Source of the DNA: Flavobacteriales bacterium
GTDB lineage: Bacteria > Bacteroidota > Bacteroidia > Flavobacteriales_D > Crocinitomicaceae
Assembly: GCA_947460825.1 (NCBI GenBank)
Contig: CANHHA010000031.1
Coordinates: 1-33,273, forward strand
Reading direction: 5' to 3'
Length of the DNA stretch: 33,273 nucleotides
Shown here: piece after piece, positions 5,427-12,654 of the stretch
Numbering within the stretch: the first letter of the stretch is position 1
Layout of the letters: each line of letters opens with the position of its first letter
Notes under the pieces: generated by a model
What the model was told of the DNA's origin: nothing
Seen by the model: only the letters and a program-made list of their open reading frames with translations
Database searches by the model: none
Program-made: the position numbers and the translations under genes

Positions 5427-6714
5427 TTTCCTCTTCATCATCATCATCATCATCATCATTCGACTCGATTTCCGTATGATTTTTTTCTAAAGCATCAAAT
5501 TTCGCTTTCATGGTTGGGTTATTCTTGACCAGCTTTTTAATAGATAATTCATCCGCTTTGTCATTGGCTAAGCGCAAATTGTTCGCAGATTTCAATAGAT
5601 TCTCCTTTGTTTTTTCTAATTGTTTAATCGATTCATCGATGTTTTTAATGGCATCAGCAAAACGATCAGTAGCTATGCGATAGTTTTTACCAAACGCATT
5701 TCGAAATCCATCCAATTGTTCCTCAAAATTACTGATGTCAATGTTTTGGTTCTGAACCCGAAGCAGTTCAGTTTTATACGCCATCGATTTTAACGCAGCA
5801 TTTCGCAACAGAGTAATGATTGGAATAAAAAACTGTGGTCGTACCACGAACATTTTAGGGAATTTATGAGAGACGTCTACGATTCCTGCATTGTAATATT
5901 CATTATCAAGTTCAAGCATGGTAACCAACACCGCATATTCACATCCCTTCTCTTGACGATCCTTATCGAGTTCTTTGAGAAAGTCTTCGTTTCTACGTTT
6001 TTTAGCGGTTCCGTCAGATTCGTTTTTCATTTCAAACATGATGCTTACAATTTCATTTTTGTCTGCATCAACATCCCGAAAAATAAAATCCCCCTTGCTT
6101 CCCGAACTTGCGTCGTTGTCTTTCTCGAAATGCGCCAGAGGAAAGGCTGCAGACCGAATTTTATTAAACTCAATTTCACAGTGTTCTTCCAATGTTTCCC
6201 CAACCATTTTCGTGGAAAGTTTGAGCTTCAGGTCCTTGTGCCGCTCAATCTCCTCTTCTTTCATCTTAATTAGTTCGTCCTTCATTTTTAGCTGTTCTTG
6301 GAACTGTTGTTGAAGGGTACTGGCATGGAGTTTCATTTCGGTATCCTTACTCGCTAAGGCATTGGTGAGTTGGTCTTTTTCTTTTTCCAATAAGTTGGTC
6401 GCTTCTGAAATCTTGAGCTGCTTTTCCAATTCTGCATGGTCAAGTTTGGCCTTCATTTCATTTAATTGAAGCGATGCTGCAGCTTGTTGTTCAGATAGCG
6501 CTTTCTCCCGGGCACTGATGGCTTCTTGGATTTTTATTTCAAATTGAGCTGCTAATAATTTCTCGCCCGCCTCTTTTTCTTTAGCGGCATTCTCGAGCCT
6601 AAGTTTTATCTCCTCTTCGAATTGATGATCACGCACCTGTTTAAGGATATCAGCGTATCCCGCTTCATCTATTTTGAAGGCTTTTTGGCAATGAGGACAA
6701 ATAATTTCGTTCAT
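5416..6714 (-). CDS. DUF2130 family protein: zinc-ribbon-like start, long coiled coil, PD-(D/E)XK-like core
   Basis: The 432-residue protein starts NEIICPHCQKAF, a C-x2-C half zinc knuckle. Residues about 25-170 are a highly charged coiled coil (Glu, Lys, Gln, Leu heptads). Residues about 175-310 match the DUF2130 core: E-I-E-F-N-K-I-R, then SGSKGDFIFRD (Asp209) and IMFEMKNE (Glu228-x-Lys230), then a Lys/Arg/Glu-rich helix and EYAVLVTML. A GD...ExK arrangement is what a PD-(D/E)XK nuclease site would look like; activity is inference. A second coiled coil (340-415) follows. The C-terminus is an acidic tail of eight Asp, three Glu, Asn and two Asp, encoded by a GAT microsatellite. The family is often found in accessory or defence-like settings, but here the only close partner is the overlapping GW-repeat gene. 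Confidence 0.85.
   Translation of the reverse strand: MNEIICPHCQKAFKIDEAGYADILKQVRDHQFEEEIKLRLENAAKEKEAGEKLLAAQFEIKIQEAISAREKALSEQQAAASLQLNEMKAKLDHAELEKQLKISEATNLLEKEKDQLTNALASKDTEMKLHASTLQQQFQEQLKMKDELIKMKEEEIERHKDLKLKLSTKMVGETLEEHCEIEFNKIRSAAFPLAHFEKDNDASSGSKGDFIFRDVDADKNEIVSIMFEMKNESDGTAKKRRNEDFLKELDKDRQEKGCEYAVLVTMLELDNEYYNAGIVDVSHKFPKMFVVRPQFFIPIITLLRNAALKSMAYKTELLRVQNQNIDISNFEEQLDGFRNAFGKNYRIATDRFADAIKNIDESIKQLEKTKENLLKSANNLRLANDKADELSIKKLVKNNPTMKAKFDALEKNHTEIESNDDDDDDDEEENDD
5436..5459 (-). repeat. Trinucleotide microsatellite (GAT/ATG)8 in the gene overlap
   Basis: Eight CAT units on the plus strand. On the minus strand the same DNA reads as an Asp run in the DUF2130 frame and as a run of eight Met codons in the +1 frame that leads into the GW-repeat gene. 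Changes by whole units keep both frames and alter only the acidic-tail length and the number of ATG codons. Confidence 0.9.
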
Positions 6715-6853
6715 GGTTATTGTTGTTTTTGAAATTTGACCGCAGGTAAACGACGTTCATGGAAATTCATAACAAAAGACGGAAAAAAAAATGAGTTGCG
6801 CATATCAAATATGGGTAAGCTGTAACTTTTCTTAAAAAGGGAATTGAATAGTT

Positions 6854-7267
6854 ATGAAATCAAAACGCAAATCACGAAGAGCAACGGTCATTGTGTCTAA
6901 TGATCAAGGAATTTTACTCACACGAATGAAGGGCGATTCACTTTGGATGTTGCCAGGTGGTTATCCAGAACGATATGAAACACGAGAAACGGCCGCGAAA
7001 CGCGAATTACATGAAGAAACAAGTTTAGTTGCGCTGACGTGTAACTTTCTGTTCGAATTTGAAAGCAGTACCCGGTACCATAAGGTGTTTTTGATTCATG
7101 CTCAGGGTAATTGGAAACCGAGTATGGAGATTGAGGCCCTAGGGGTCTATAAAGACGGTACCATATGTTGTTTAAAGACAGAACAACGTATCTCCGAGAT
7201 TTTTCTTTATAAAAGTTCACGCGATATAATCGACAGGTTTGTGAGAATGAACAAAATATCTGAATAA
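6854..7267 (+). CDS. Nudix hydrolase
   Basis: The 137-residue protein has a clear Nudix box at residues 36-58: G36-x5-E42-x7-R50-E51-L52-x-E54-E55-x2-L58, with the metal-binding R-E-x-x-E-E core intact; the usual Gly after the EE pair is Ser. Preceding strands (RATVIVSNDQGILLTRM, LWMLPGGYPERYE) fit the fold. The family hydrolyses nucleoside diphosphates linked to another group, in the cytoplasm with Mg2+. The N-terminus is strongly basic (MKSKRKSRR), which could favour RNA or nucleotide-polymer substrates, but specificity cannot be assigned. The gene stands alone, divergent from DUF2130. A TAACTTTT sequence at 6823-6830 is a near match to the -7 box. It resembles short, solitary Nudix proteins of Bacteroidota. 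Confidence 0.92.
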   Translation: MKSKRKSRRATVIVSNDQGILLTRMKGDSLWMLPGGYPERYETRETAAKRELHEETSLVALTCNFLFEFESSTRYHKVFLIHAQGNWKPSMEIEALGVYKDGTICCLKTEQRISEIFLYKSSRDIIDRFVRMNKISE

Positions 7268-7346
7268 TTGGTTTGAATCTTCGCATCCCAGTCTTACAAA
7301 TCGTGTCTTATTTCTCCATCGTGATTTTTCAAGTAAGCGCGTATTG

Positions 7347-7949
7347 ATGAGTTTGAAATTTTCAAACCCGGAACAATTTATTGAAGGGTATGTAACTTCT
7401 CGTTATAAGGATTATGAGACGAATGATTGCGTTGTTAAGGCATTAGCAATTCTGTTTGGCATCTCTTACGATGAATCGCATGGTTTTACCAGAGGCTTTT
7501 TTAGCCGGGGTGAACGTAAGGGTACGCTAGGATTTACTCAAGGAATTCGCTCCATGATGCGCAATCCTCACATACGGTTTAATGGAGCTATATGCGAAGT
7601 ACAATGTATGCGAAAAGAAACTATACATTCCGTACAAAAAAAATACTCCAATGGTATGTTCTTAGTTGATTCTGTCAATCATGTATCTGTGCTTTGCGAT
7701 GGTGTTTGGCTGGATTATGAGGGCTTAATTTCAGCAAAAACCAAGGTGTATGCAATCTATCAATTTAGTGATTTCAATCATTATAAGGCCATCCGTTCAA
7801 AATTAAAACAAGAGCAGGATGCTAAGCCAGATGTTTTAAGCATAATCTTGCTCGGAATTATTGTTTTCGCGTTAATTTTTAAGCGAGAAATGGTAAAACG
7901 AGATTTGATGGGTTTATGGGATTGGATTAATCACTTGCTATTCAGCTGA
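7347..7949 (+). CDS. Small membrane-anchored papain-like cysteine peptidase-fold protein (putative)
   Basis: The 200-residue protein is not a family I can name, but it has the order expected for a papain-like fold: NDCVVKALA with Cys28 at the start of a helix, and later NHVSVLCDGVWLD with His112 at the start of a strand and Asp123 eleven residues on. That is the Cys-His-Asp spacing of C39-like and transglutaminase-like domains that handle peptides or amide bonds. A hydrophobic helix at about residues 163-179 (VLSIILLGIIVFALIF) flanked by charges would anchor the protein, leaving a short Trp-rich tail. No signal peptide precedes the Cys domain, so it probably sits on the cytoplasmic side (inference). 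I use ATG 7347 rather than the TTG directly before it. Its convergent neighbour at 7959 is unrelated in sequence. Confidence 0.6.
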   Translation: MSLKFSNPEQFIEGYVTSRYKDYETNDCVVKALAILFGISYDESHGFTRGFFSRGERKGTLGFTQGIRSMMRNPHIRFNGAICEVQCMRKETIHSVQKKYSNGMFLVDSVNHVSVLCDGVWLDYEGLISAKTKVYAIYQFSDFNHYKAIRSKLKQEQDAKPDVLSIILLGIIVFALIFKREMVKRDLMGLWDWINHLLFS

Positions 7950-7958
7950 TTGACTTAC

Positions 7959-8846
7959 CTATCTTTCCAAAAGGGTATATAAATCCTTAAAATCTTTTGG
8001 ATTTAAATGATAAAATGAAATGGATTCAATTCCCATGAGTTCTTCCGAGTTTAATATGCTGGCAAGTTCTCGATAATTCCCTTCATTCCAAGGACCTAAG
8101 CCAATACGTGTTGCGCCTTGCCGTTTAGCCATCCTTAAAATCTCAACAAAGGGCATTTTATAGATGTTTATTACGCCTTGATGAATAAAAAAATCCGCAG
8201 GATTCTTTATGTTTAGTCCGCTGTGAGCGGTTAATGGTTGTTTGGAGATTAAACTCAATCCGATAAAGTCTAACTCACTTTTATCATCCCAAATACTGCA
8301 TTGAATGAGTTTAACCTTGGTGTTATTGTTTGTCGGTATACGACGATCCGTCCTGATTTTTTTCATTTCAAATACTTGTCCTTTAGGAAGCATATCCGTG
8401 CAATCATTGATGAATAATCGAGGGTCAATGTAGTTTGAATCGGTTGGTTTTATTTCTTTGATTTTTTGATACCCCCAGTCCAACCTGGTTAAACCCCTTC
8501 GGTTGGAATATGCATACCGGTTAAGATCGCAAATTAAGAGGATGCTTGGTGTTAGAATTGGAGATAGGTATCCCATTAAAAATCCGGAAAATATAGGGTA
8601 AGACCCTCCACCTTCATCTAAGCCCTCGTTCATTGAAACCAGGCAATCAATGTGTACCTGTTCTTTAATTAATTGATCAATTGCAAAAAGTGCGTCGGTT
8701 GCAATAAATCGAACTTTTGTATTCTTTTTAGGATAAGTTGGTTCATAACTCTGATTCGCGTCAACACATATAATTTGTTGAAATGGCAGGTCTTCATAAG
8801 AAGGATTATACCCCCCAGAAGCTAAATAAAGTAAGGTTGTTATCAT
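7959..8846 (-). CDS. Uncharacterised 295-residue protein
   Basis: I do not recognise this protein. It opens with a hydrophobic strand and glycine turn (TTLLYLASGGYNPSYEDLPFQQIICVDANQSY) that resembles the first beta-alpha-beta of a Rossmann-like domain with an acidic strand end (CVDAN), but there is no clear G-x-G-x-G motif. A MNEGLDEGGGSYPIFSGFLMGYL segment and a CDLNRYAYSNRRG segment look conserved by composition. The C-terminal third has alternating strands and helices (FVEILRMAKRQGATRIGLGPWNEGNYRELASIL). The Asp, Asn and Arg content would suit a nucleotide- or sugar-handling enzyme, possibly SAM-binding, but this is only a guess. There is no signal peptide or membrane segment, so it is probably cytoplasmic. 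It is divergent from the small gene at 8917. Confidence 0.55.
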   Translation of the reverse strand: MITTLLYLASGGYNPSYEDLPFQQIICVDANQSYEPTYPKKNTKVRFIATDALFAIDQLIKEQVHIDCLVSMNEGLDEGGGSYPIFSGFLMGYLSPILTPSILLICDLNRYAYSNRRGLTRLDWGYQKIKEIKPTDSNYIDPRLFINDCTDMLPKGQVFEMKKIRTDRRIPTNNNTKVKLIQCSIWDDKSELDFIGLSLISKQPLTAHSGLNIKNPADFFIHQGVINIYKMPFVEILRMAKRQGATRIGLGPWNEGNYRELASILNSEELMGIESISFYHLNPKDFKDLYTLLER

Positions 8847-8916
8847 AATACGAAATTATTGTTTTACTTTGATAAAAGATTTAATACGGTACGCAACTTA
8901 AAGGCTTACATAAAAG

Positions 8917-9267
8917 TTGAAATTAGCGCGTATCGAATCTTATGCAAAAAAACTATCTTGTATGTCAACTTATTGTCAAGAATTAAAGCATAAAATTACC
9001 TACGGAGATCCCTTTTTTATTTTAATTCCAGAAGGAAAATCAGGTGGTGCTATTGTTTCCATTGAAGCCATGAATCGCGTTTCAGAATCCGATCGACTAA
9101 CAGAACCTGGAATAGGGACCGTGGCAGTGTATGCGGCGGATTCAACGTATAGCATGGGTGACACCTATTCTTGGTTTGATATAACAAAACAAGCGTATTT
9201 ATTTTCGCTGTCTGAAGATACGTTTGACACACTTTTTCCAACTAGTAAAGCGCTTTTTGAATCATAG
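8917..9267 (+). CDS. Small uncharacterised protein
   Basis: I do not recognise the protein. The frame from a TTG at 8917 gives 116 residues; the first ATG at 8962 gives 101 (starting MSTYCQ). There is no strong ribosome-binding site before either, so the start is uncertain. The protein is a compact alpha/beta chain: an N-terminal helix, a strand with DPFFILIPEGKSGGAIVSIEAM, then an Asp/Ser/Tyr-rich stretch (VAVYAADSTYSMGDTYSWFDITK) and a final helix. It has no signal peptide or membrane helix. The stop at 9265-9267 directly abuts the stop of the convergent phosphatase gene at 9268. Confidence 0.5.
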   Translation: MKLARIESYAKKLSCMSTYCQELKHKITYGDPFFILIPEGKSGGAIVSIEAMNRVSESDRLTEPGIGTVAVYAADSTYSMGDTYSWFDITKQAYLFSLSEDTFDTLFPTSKALFES

Positions 9268-9981
9268 CTATTGGTTCCACCGACGCACATAATTTACTTG
9301 ATCTGTTGTCTCTGGTGATTGTCGATTCTTTATCGTGGTATTTCGTTTTAGGAACTCAATGAACGGAACAGCCGTATGATTCAGTAGGATCCCATGTTCA
9401 ATTAAAAAACATCCAATCACGGTGCCAGTTCTTCCTATACCGCCCCAACAGTGAACATAGACTTTTCCACCCTCATGCATCGCTTCATTTATTGCATTTA
9501 TAACGGTCCGCATGTGTGTAATTGTTGGGATGTCAAGGTCTTTGATCGGAAATCGAAAACAGTTTAATTCCAACCCTGACATACGGAACTGCATTTCTGC
9601 ATATTCCGCGTAATTTCTTAACGGGATTCCTTTGAAGTTTTGTTCATTGCCTTCGGTTAGGTTGATGATGTGTGTTATTCCAAGTTCTTTTAGGTATTGA
9701 ATTTTTAATTGAAATTCATGGTCATTAATGGATGATGGTATTTCTCCTGCATACAGATGATTTGGAATAACCGGATAACTGCGTAAGATCTCCGAGTTAG
9801 AATCATCTAATAGCTGTGAAATCGCGTTATGGTATTTCTGTTGTACATTGGATAGATTCTTGAAGTTAGCGTTTCTAAAAGACACTAACATATCAGTGAT
9901 CTTCTTGTTATCGCCTGAGATATATGCGTGGGCTAGTGTTTCGCATACCCTGTTGCTTAGTTGAGTGAAATGATCCTGCAT
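9268..9981 (-). CDS. Dual-specificity / tyrosine phosphatase-family protein
   Basis: The 237-residue protein carries the Cys-based phosphatase signature VHCWGGIGRTG (Cys178, Arg184, Thr185), i.e. H-C-x5-R-(S/T), with a plausible general acid Asp in FPIKDLDIP (residues 145-152) and the upstream GITHIINLTEGNE strand-turn of atypical dual-specificity phosphatases. It would hydrolyse phosphotyrosine, phosphoserine/threonine or another small phosphate ester through a Cys thiophosphate intermediate in the cytoplasm. The first 70 or so residues form an extra predicted helical region before the core (core starts near NHLYAGEIPSS). It is the last gene of a three-gene minus-strand unit with 12-base gaps. 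Bacterial enzymes of this type can also act on non-protein substrates, so the target is open. Confidence 0.88.
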   Translation of the reverse strand: MQDHFTQLSNRVCETLAHAYISGDNKKITDMLVSFRNANFKNLSNVQQKYHNAISQLLDDSNSEILRSYPVIPNHLYAGEIPSSINDHEFQLKIQYLKELGITHIINLTEGNEQNFKGIPLRNYAEYAEMQFRMSGLELNCFRFPIKDLDIPTITHMRTVINAINEAMHEGGKVYVHCWGGIGRTGTVIGCFLIEHGILLNHTAVPFIEFLKRNTTIKNRQSPETTDQVNYVRRWNQ

Positions 9982-9993
9982 GAAGTACTGATA

Positions 9994-10377
9994 TTAACGA
10001 TGAATGACTTTCAATTTTGAGCCTCTTTGTTTGGTCAGGGGTTCCAATGTAGGAATTTTGTCTTTTGGTTTCCCAAAATATGGTTCAAGATCTTTTTCAA
10101 TTTGATATCCAATGACTGGATGTGTTTTAAGCTTTTCAAAGCGCCATGCGCCAAATCCGGGCTCATCGATTGAATCAATGCTATTGCTGACGGGATTTAT
10201 CCAATTAACCAGTTCATTTATGATTTCCTCTAAGTAAAATCCTTTGTAAGAATAGGCTCGAACCGTATAGACTTTACCAAGTATGGGTTTAATAATAAAA
10301 GGGGCATCGGTATACAATGATTCATCATTTATAAATCTAATTCGATCTCCAATTTTAACGTCTTTTTTCTCCAACAT
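9994..10377 (-). CDS. Small uncharacterised protein, SH3-like strand pattern
   Basis: The 127-residue protein has a strand-rich N-terminal half: VKIGDRIRFINDE, then LGKVYTVRAYSYKGFYLEEI. The K-V-x-x-G-D-x-(I/V)...G-K-(V/I)-YTVR...G-(F/V)-x-LEEI order recalls a small beta-barrel family seen in phage and bacterial hypothetical proteins (from memory, not searched). The C-terminal half has an EPGFGAWRFEKLK segment and a basic tail (KQRGSKLKVIHR). There is no signal peptide or membrane helix. It is the middle gene of the unit with the small membrane protein upstream and the phosphatase downstream, 12 bases from each, so a shared pathway is possible. Confidence 0.55.
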   Translation of the reverse strand: MLEKKDVKIGDRIRFINDESLYTDAPFIIKPILGKVYTVRAYSYKGFYLEEIINELVNWINPVSNSIDSIDEPGFGAWRFEKLKTHPVIGYQIEKDLEPYFGKPKDKIPTLEPLTKQRGSKLKVIHR

Positions 10378-10389
10378 CGTTCGTGTTAT

Positions 10390-10746
10390 TTAGTTGTTTT
10401 TTGTCGCTTTTCGTTGCTTTTCGTTGCGTAAATCTTTTAATACGATCAGCATGAGCATAATTTCCTCATAATCTGCTTGTAACTCTTTTTTGTAGCTATT
10501 TTTTATATAAAATTCATAAAAAAGAAAGTGTGAAAACAAATATATACCGGCAACCCACATAGTTTTTATAGAAATTCCAAAGACCAACCAATAAAAAAGA
10601 AAAAGTGGAATCATTGAACATAAGGTGACAAATGTTTCGGTGAAAAGTATTTTTATGAGTTGAGTAAGAAACAAGTATAACTTTACCTGATTCAATGATG
10701 CATTGTCACAGTTAATTTCTTTCCGAAGGTCATGGTACGTTTTCAT
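10390..10746 (-). CDS. Small two-helix membrane protein, unknown function
   Basis: The 118-residue protein has two hydrophobic segments (about residues 38-57 LCSMIPLFLFYWLVFGISIK and 62-79 TMWVAGIYLFSHFLFYEFY), the first preceded by a further hydrophobic stretch with a Lys. Both ends are charged and probably cytoplasmic; the tail has a helical KELQADYEEIMLMLIVLKDLRNE segment that could contact a partner. It is first in the three-gene unit with the SH3-like and phosphatase genes, suggesting it could localise the phosphatase to the membrane (inference). No family is recognised. Confidence 0.55.
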   Translation of the reverse strand: MKTYHDLRKEINCDNASLNQVKLYLFLTQLIKILFTETFVTLCSMIPLFLFYWLVFGISIKTMWVAGIYLFSHFLFYEFYIKNSYKKELQADYEEIMLMLIVLKDLRNEKQRKATKNN

Positions 10747-10883
10747 TTTAGTGATTTTTTCCGATATCTTAATAACGTAACTTTTCTTACGGGTAACAGA
10801 ATTATGTGATTTCCCTTCGTATTAAGGTATTATACACTGAGCAAATAGGTGTTTTTGGGGTGAACCCAGTTCATTTAATTTTC

Positions 10884-10891
10884 TAACTTTG
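10884..10891 (+). promoter_or_regulatory. TAnnTTTG -7 box of the SDR / 5-alpha-reductase operon
   Basis: TAACTTTG matches the Bacteroidota -7 consensus exactly, 17 bases before the SDR start codon, implying a short leader. No TTTG sits at the ideal 19-base distance; the nearest is 26 bases upstream (10854-10857). Confidence 0.55.
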
Positions 10892-10908
10892 AGCTAAATC
10901 AGTGGTAC

Positions 10909-11889
10909 ATGAAAGTTGCAATTACCGGAGCAAGTGGTCACGTTGGAGTGGCCCTTATGGAAGAGTTATCAAGGCGTGGACATGAAGTTCGAGCCTTAGG
11001 ATTTAACGATGTAGAATATTTCATTAAAAACAACATCGAATATGTAAAAGGTCATGTGAATGACCGTGCTTCCATCGAGGAACTCCTAACTGGTTGTGAT
11101 GCCTTAATTCATTCTGCCGCCGTAATTTCAATCAATGGAGGACAAAACGGACACGTACGAAAGGTAAATGTGGACGGGGTGCGCAATGTTATGCAAACGG
11201 CCCTCGATTTGAATATTCAACGGGTGGTGCACATTTCATCCATTCATGCCTATGACCCGCTTCCTAAGGATGATACGTTAGATGAAACACGAAACTTTGT
11301 GGATGATACAGCGTTTGCCTACGATCAAAGTAAACGGGATGGACAAATAACGGTATTGGAGTTTGTTGAAAAGGGATTGCCGGCATTAATTGTAAATCCA
11401 ACCTCAGTTACTGGACAGCCCGAAAACAAATTATCACTTCAAGGAAAAGCCATTTTAGATATTTATCTAGGTAAGATTCCGGCCATGTTTGCAGGAGGAT
11501 ACGATTGGGTGGATGTACGCGACGTGGCTTCTTCCATTTGCAATGCACTAACCATGGGTAGGGTGGGAGAGAATTACCTGTTGTCGGGTAAGTATTATAC
11601 TATGAAGGAAATTGTTGCGATTGTAAGTGAGGTGAAAGGAAAGAAAATTCGTGTAGCCAATGTACCGGTCTGGTTGGTTCAAATGGGTTTGCCCTTTGTT
11701 AAGTTGCAATCGCTGATTACAGGCAAAGCGCCGCTTTATACCAATGAGTCGATTGATATTTTACTGCATGGAAATTCAAAGATTAGCCACGAAAAGGCGA
11801 AACTTGAATTAAATCATAACCCACGTTCCTTTAAAGAGACCATCACGGATTTAGTAGCTTGGTTTAAAGTCAATGGATACATAAAATAA
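10909..11889 (+). CDS. Extended short-chain dehydrogenase / NAD-dependent epimerase, 3-beta-HSD-like
   Basis: The 326-residue protein has the Rossmann start VAITGASGHVG (G7-x2-G10-x2-G13), an Asp/Asn-rich second strand, CDALIHSAA, then VVHISSIHAY (Ser110/111) and the catalytic pair Tyr138-x3-Lys142 in AYDQSKRDGQ. NPTSVTGQ and DWVDVRDVA segments are typical of extended SDRs (dihydroflavonol reductase / 3-beta-hydroxysteroid dehydrogenase branch). It would oxidise or reduce a hydroxyl/keto group or epimerise a substrate using NAD(P). The downstream gene, 6 bases away and in the same operon, encodes a steroid 5-alpha-reductase-family enzyme, so a cyclic terpenoid, sterol or fatty-enoyl substrate is a reasonable guess; sugar metabolism is the alternative. 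Confidence 0.88.
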   Translation: MKVAITGASGHVGVALMEELSRRGHEVRALGFNDVEYFIKNNIEYVKGHVNDRASIEELLTGCDALIHSAAVISINGGQNGHVRKVNVDGVRNVMQTALDLNIQRVVHISSIHAYDPLPKDDTLDETRNFVDDTAFAYDQSKRDGQITVLEFVEKGLPALIVNPTSVTGQPENKLSLQGKAILDIYLGKIPAMFAGGYDWVDVRDVASSICNALTMGRVGENYLLSGKYYTMKEIVAIVSEVKGKKIRVANVPVWLVQMGLPFVKLQSLITGKAPLYTNESIDILLHGNSKISHEKAKLELNHNPRSFKETITDLVAWFKVNGYIK

Positions 11890-11895
11890 GAGCAA

Positions 11896-12651
11896 ATGAC
11901 TGAACAGTATTTTCAATGGATTTCTTGGGCATGGATAGCGATTGGAATTACAACCTTTATCTATTTGTTTAAACAAACAGCGCCGTATGGGAGGCACTCG
12001 AACGAACGCTGGGGACCAATGATCGACAATCGTTGGGGATGGTTTATTATGGAGGTCTTTGTGTTAGTGATCCTTGCGTATTTCTTATGGGACGCCAAGA
12101 AACAGCTCAATGTGGTGAGTGGAATCATGGTCGGACTCTTTGTGTTTCATTATTTTAATCGATCCATTGTGTTTCCCTTACGACTCAAGACCAATGGTAA
12201 AAAAATGCCGGTGATTATCATGGTCTCCGCCATGCTGTTTAATACCATGAATGGGTTTTTCATGGGATATTATTTCGGAAATTTCGCTTCGTACACATTG
12301 GATTGGTTAACGGATCCACGATTCATTATTGGAATGATTGTGTTTTTTACAGGAATGGTTATTAATTGGCATTCGGATGCGATTTTAATTAACCTTCGTA
12401 AACCGGGGGAAACTGGGTATAAAATACCGCAAGGAGGCTTGTTTAAATGGGTTTCATGTCCCAATCTTTTAGGCGAAGTCATCGAATGGGTAGGTTTTGG
12501 AATTTTAACCTGGAGTTTACCGGGATTGGTATTTGCCATATGGACCTTTGCCAATGTAGTACCTCGGGCTATTTCGCATCATAAATGGTATAAAGAGAAG
12601 TTTGCTAATTACCCTCAGGAACGAAAGGCAGTGATTCCATTTCTTTGGTAG
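11896..12651 (+). CDS. 3-oxo-5-alpha-steroid 4-dehydrogenase (steroid 5-alpha-reductase) family membrane protein
   Basis: The 251-residue protein has about six hydrophobic helices and the family C-terminal domain: GYKIPQGGLFKWVSCPNLLGEVIEWVGF, followed by a final helix with FANVVPRAISHHKWYKEKFANYP and an aromatic end. The G-x-x-(L/F)-(F/Y)-x-x-(V/I)-(S/A)-x-P-(N/H)-x-x-x-E core and the C-terminal H-x-W-Y-x-x-x-F are the NADPH-binding signature. These enzymes reduce a carbon-carbon double bond conjugated to a carbonyl; bacterial members are often of unknown substrate (DUF1295-type). It lies 6 bases after the SDR gene, so the pair probably acts in sequence on one substrate. It converges on the unknown gene at 12655 with a 3-base gap. 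Confidence 0.87.
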   Translation: MTEQYFQWISWAWIAIGITTFIYLFKQTAPYGRHSNERWGPMIDNRWGWFIMEVFVLVILAYFLWDAKKQLNVVSGIMVGLFVFHYFNRSIVFPLRLKTNGKKMPVIIMVSAMLFNTMNGFFMGYYFGNFASYTLDWLTDPRFIIGMIVFFTGMVINWHSDAILINLRKPGETGYKIPQGGLFKWVSCPNLLGEVIEWVGFGILTWSLPGLVFAIWTFANVVPRAISHHKWYKEKFANYPQERKAVIPFLW

Positions 12652-12654
12652 GTT

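Noticed and set aside
8864..8871. TTACTTTG as a promoter for the gene at 8917
   Set aside because: One mismatch to the -7 box and no TTTG at a usable distance.
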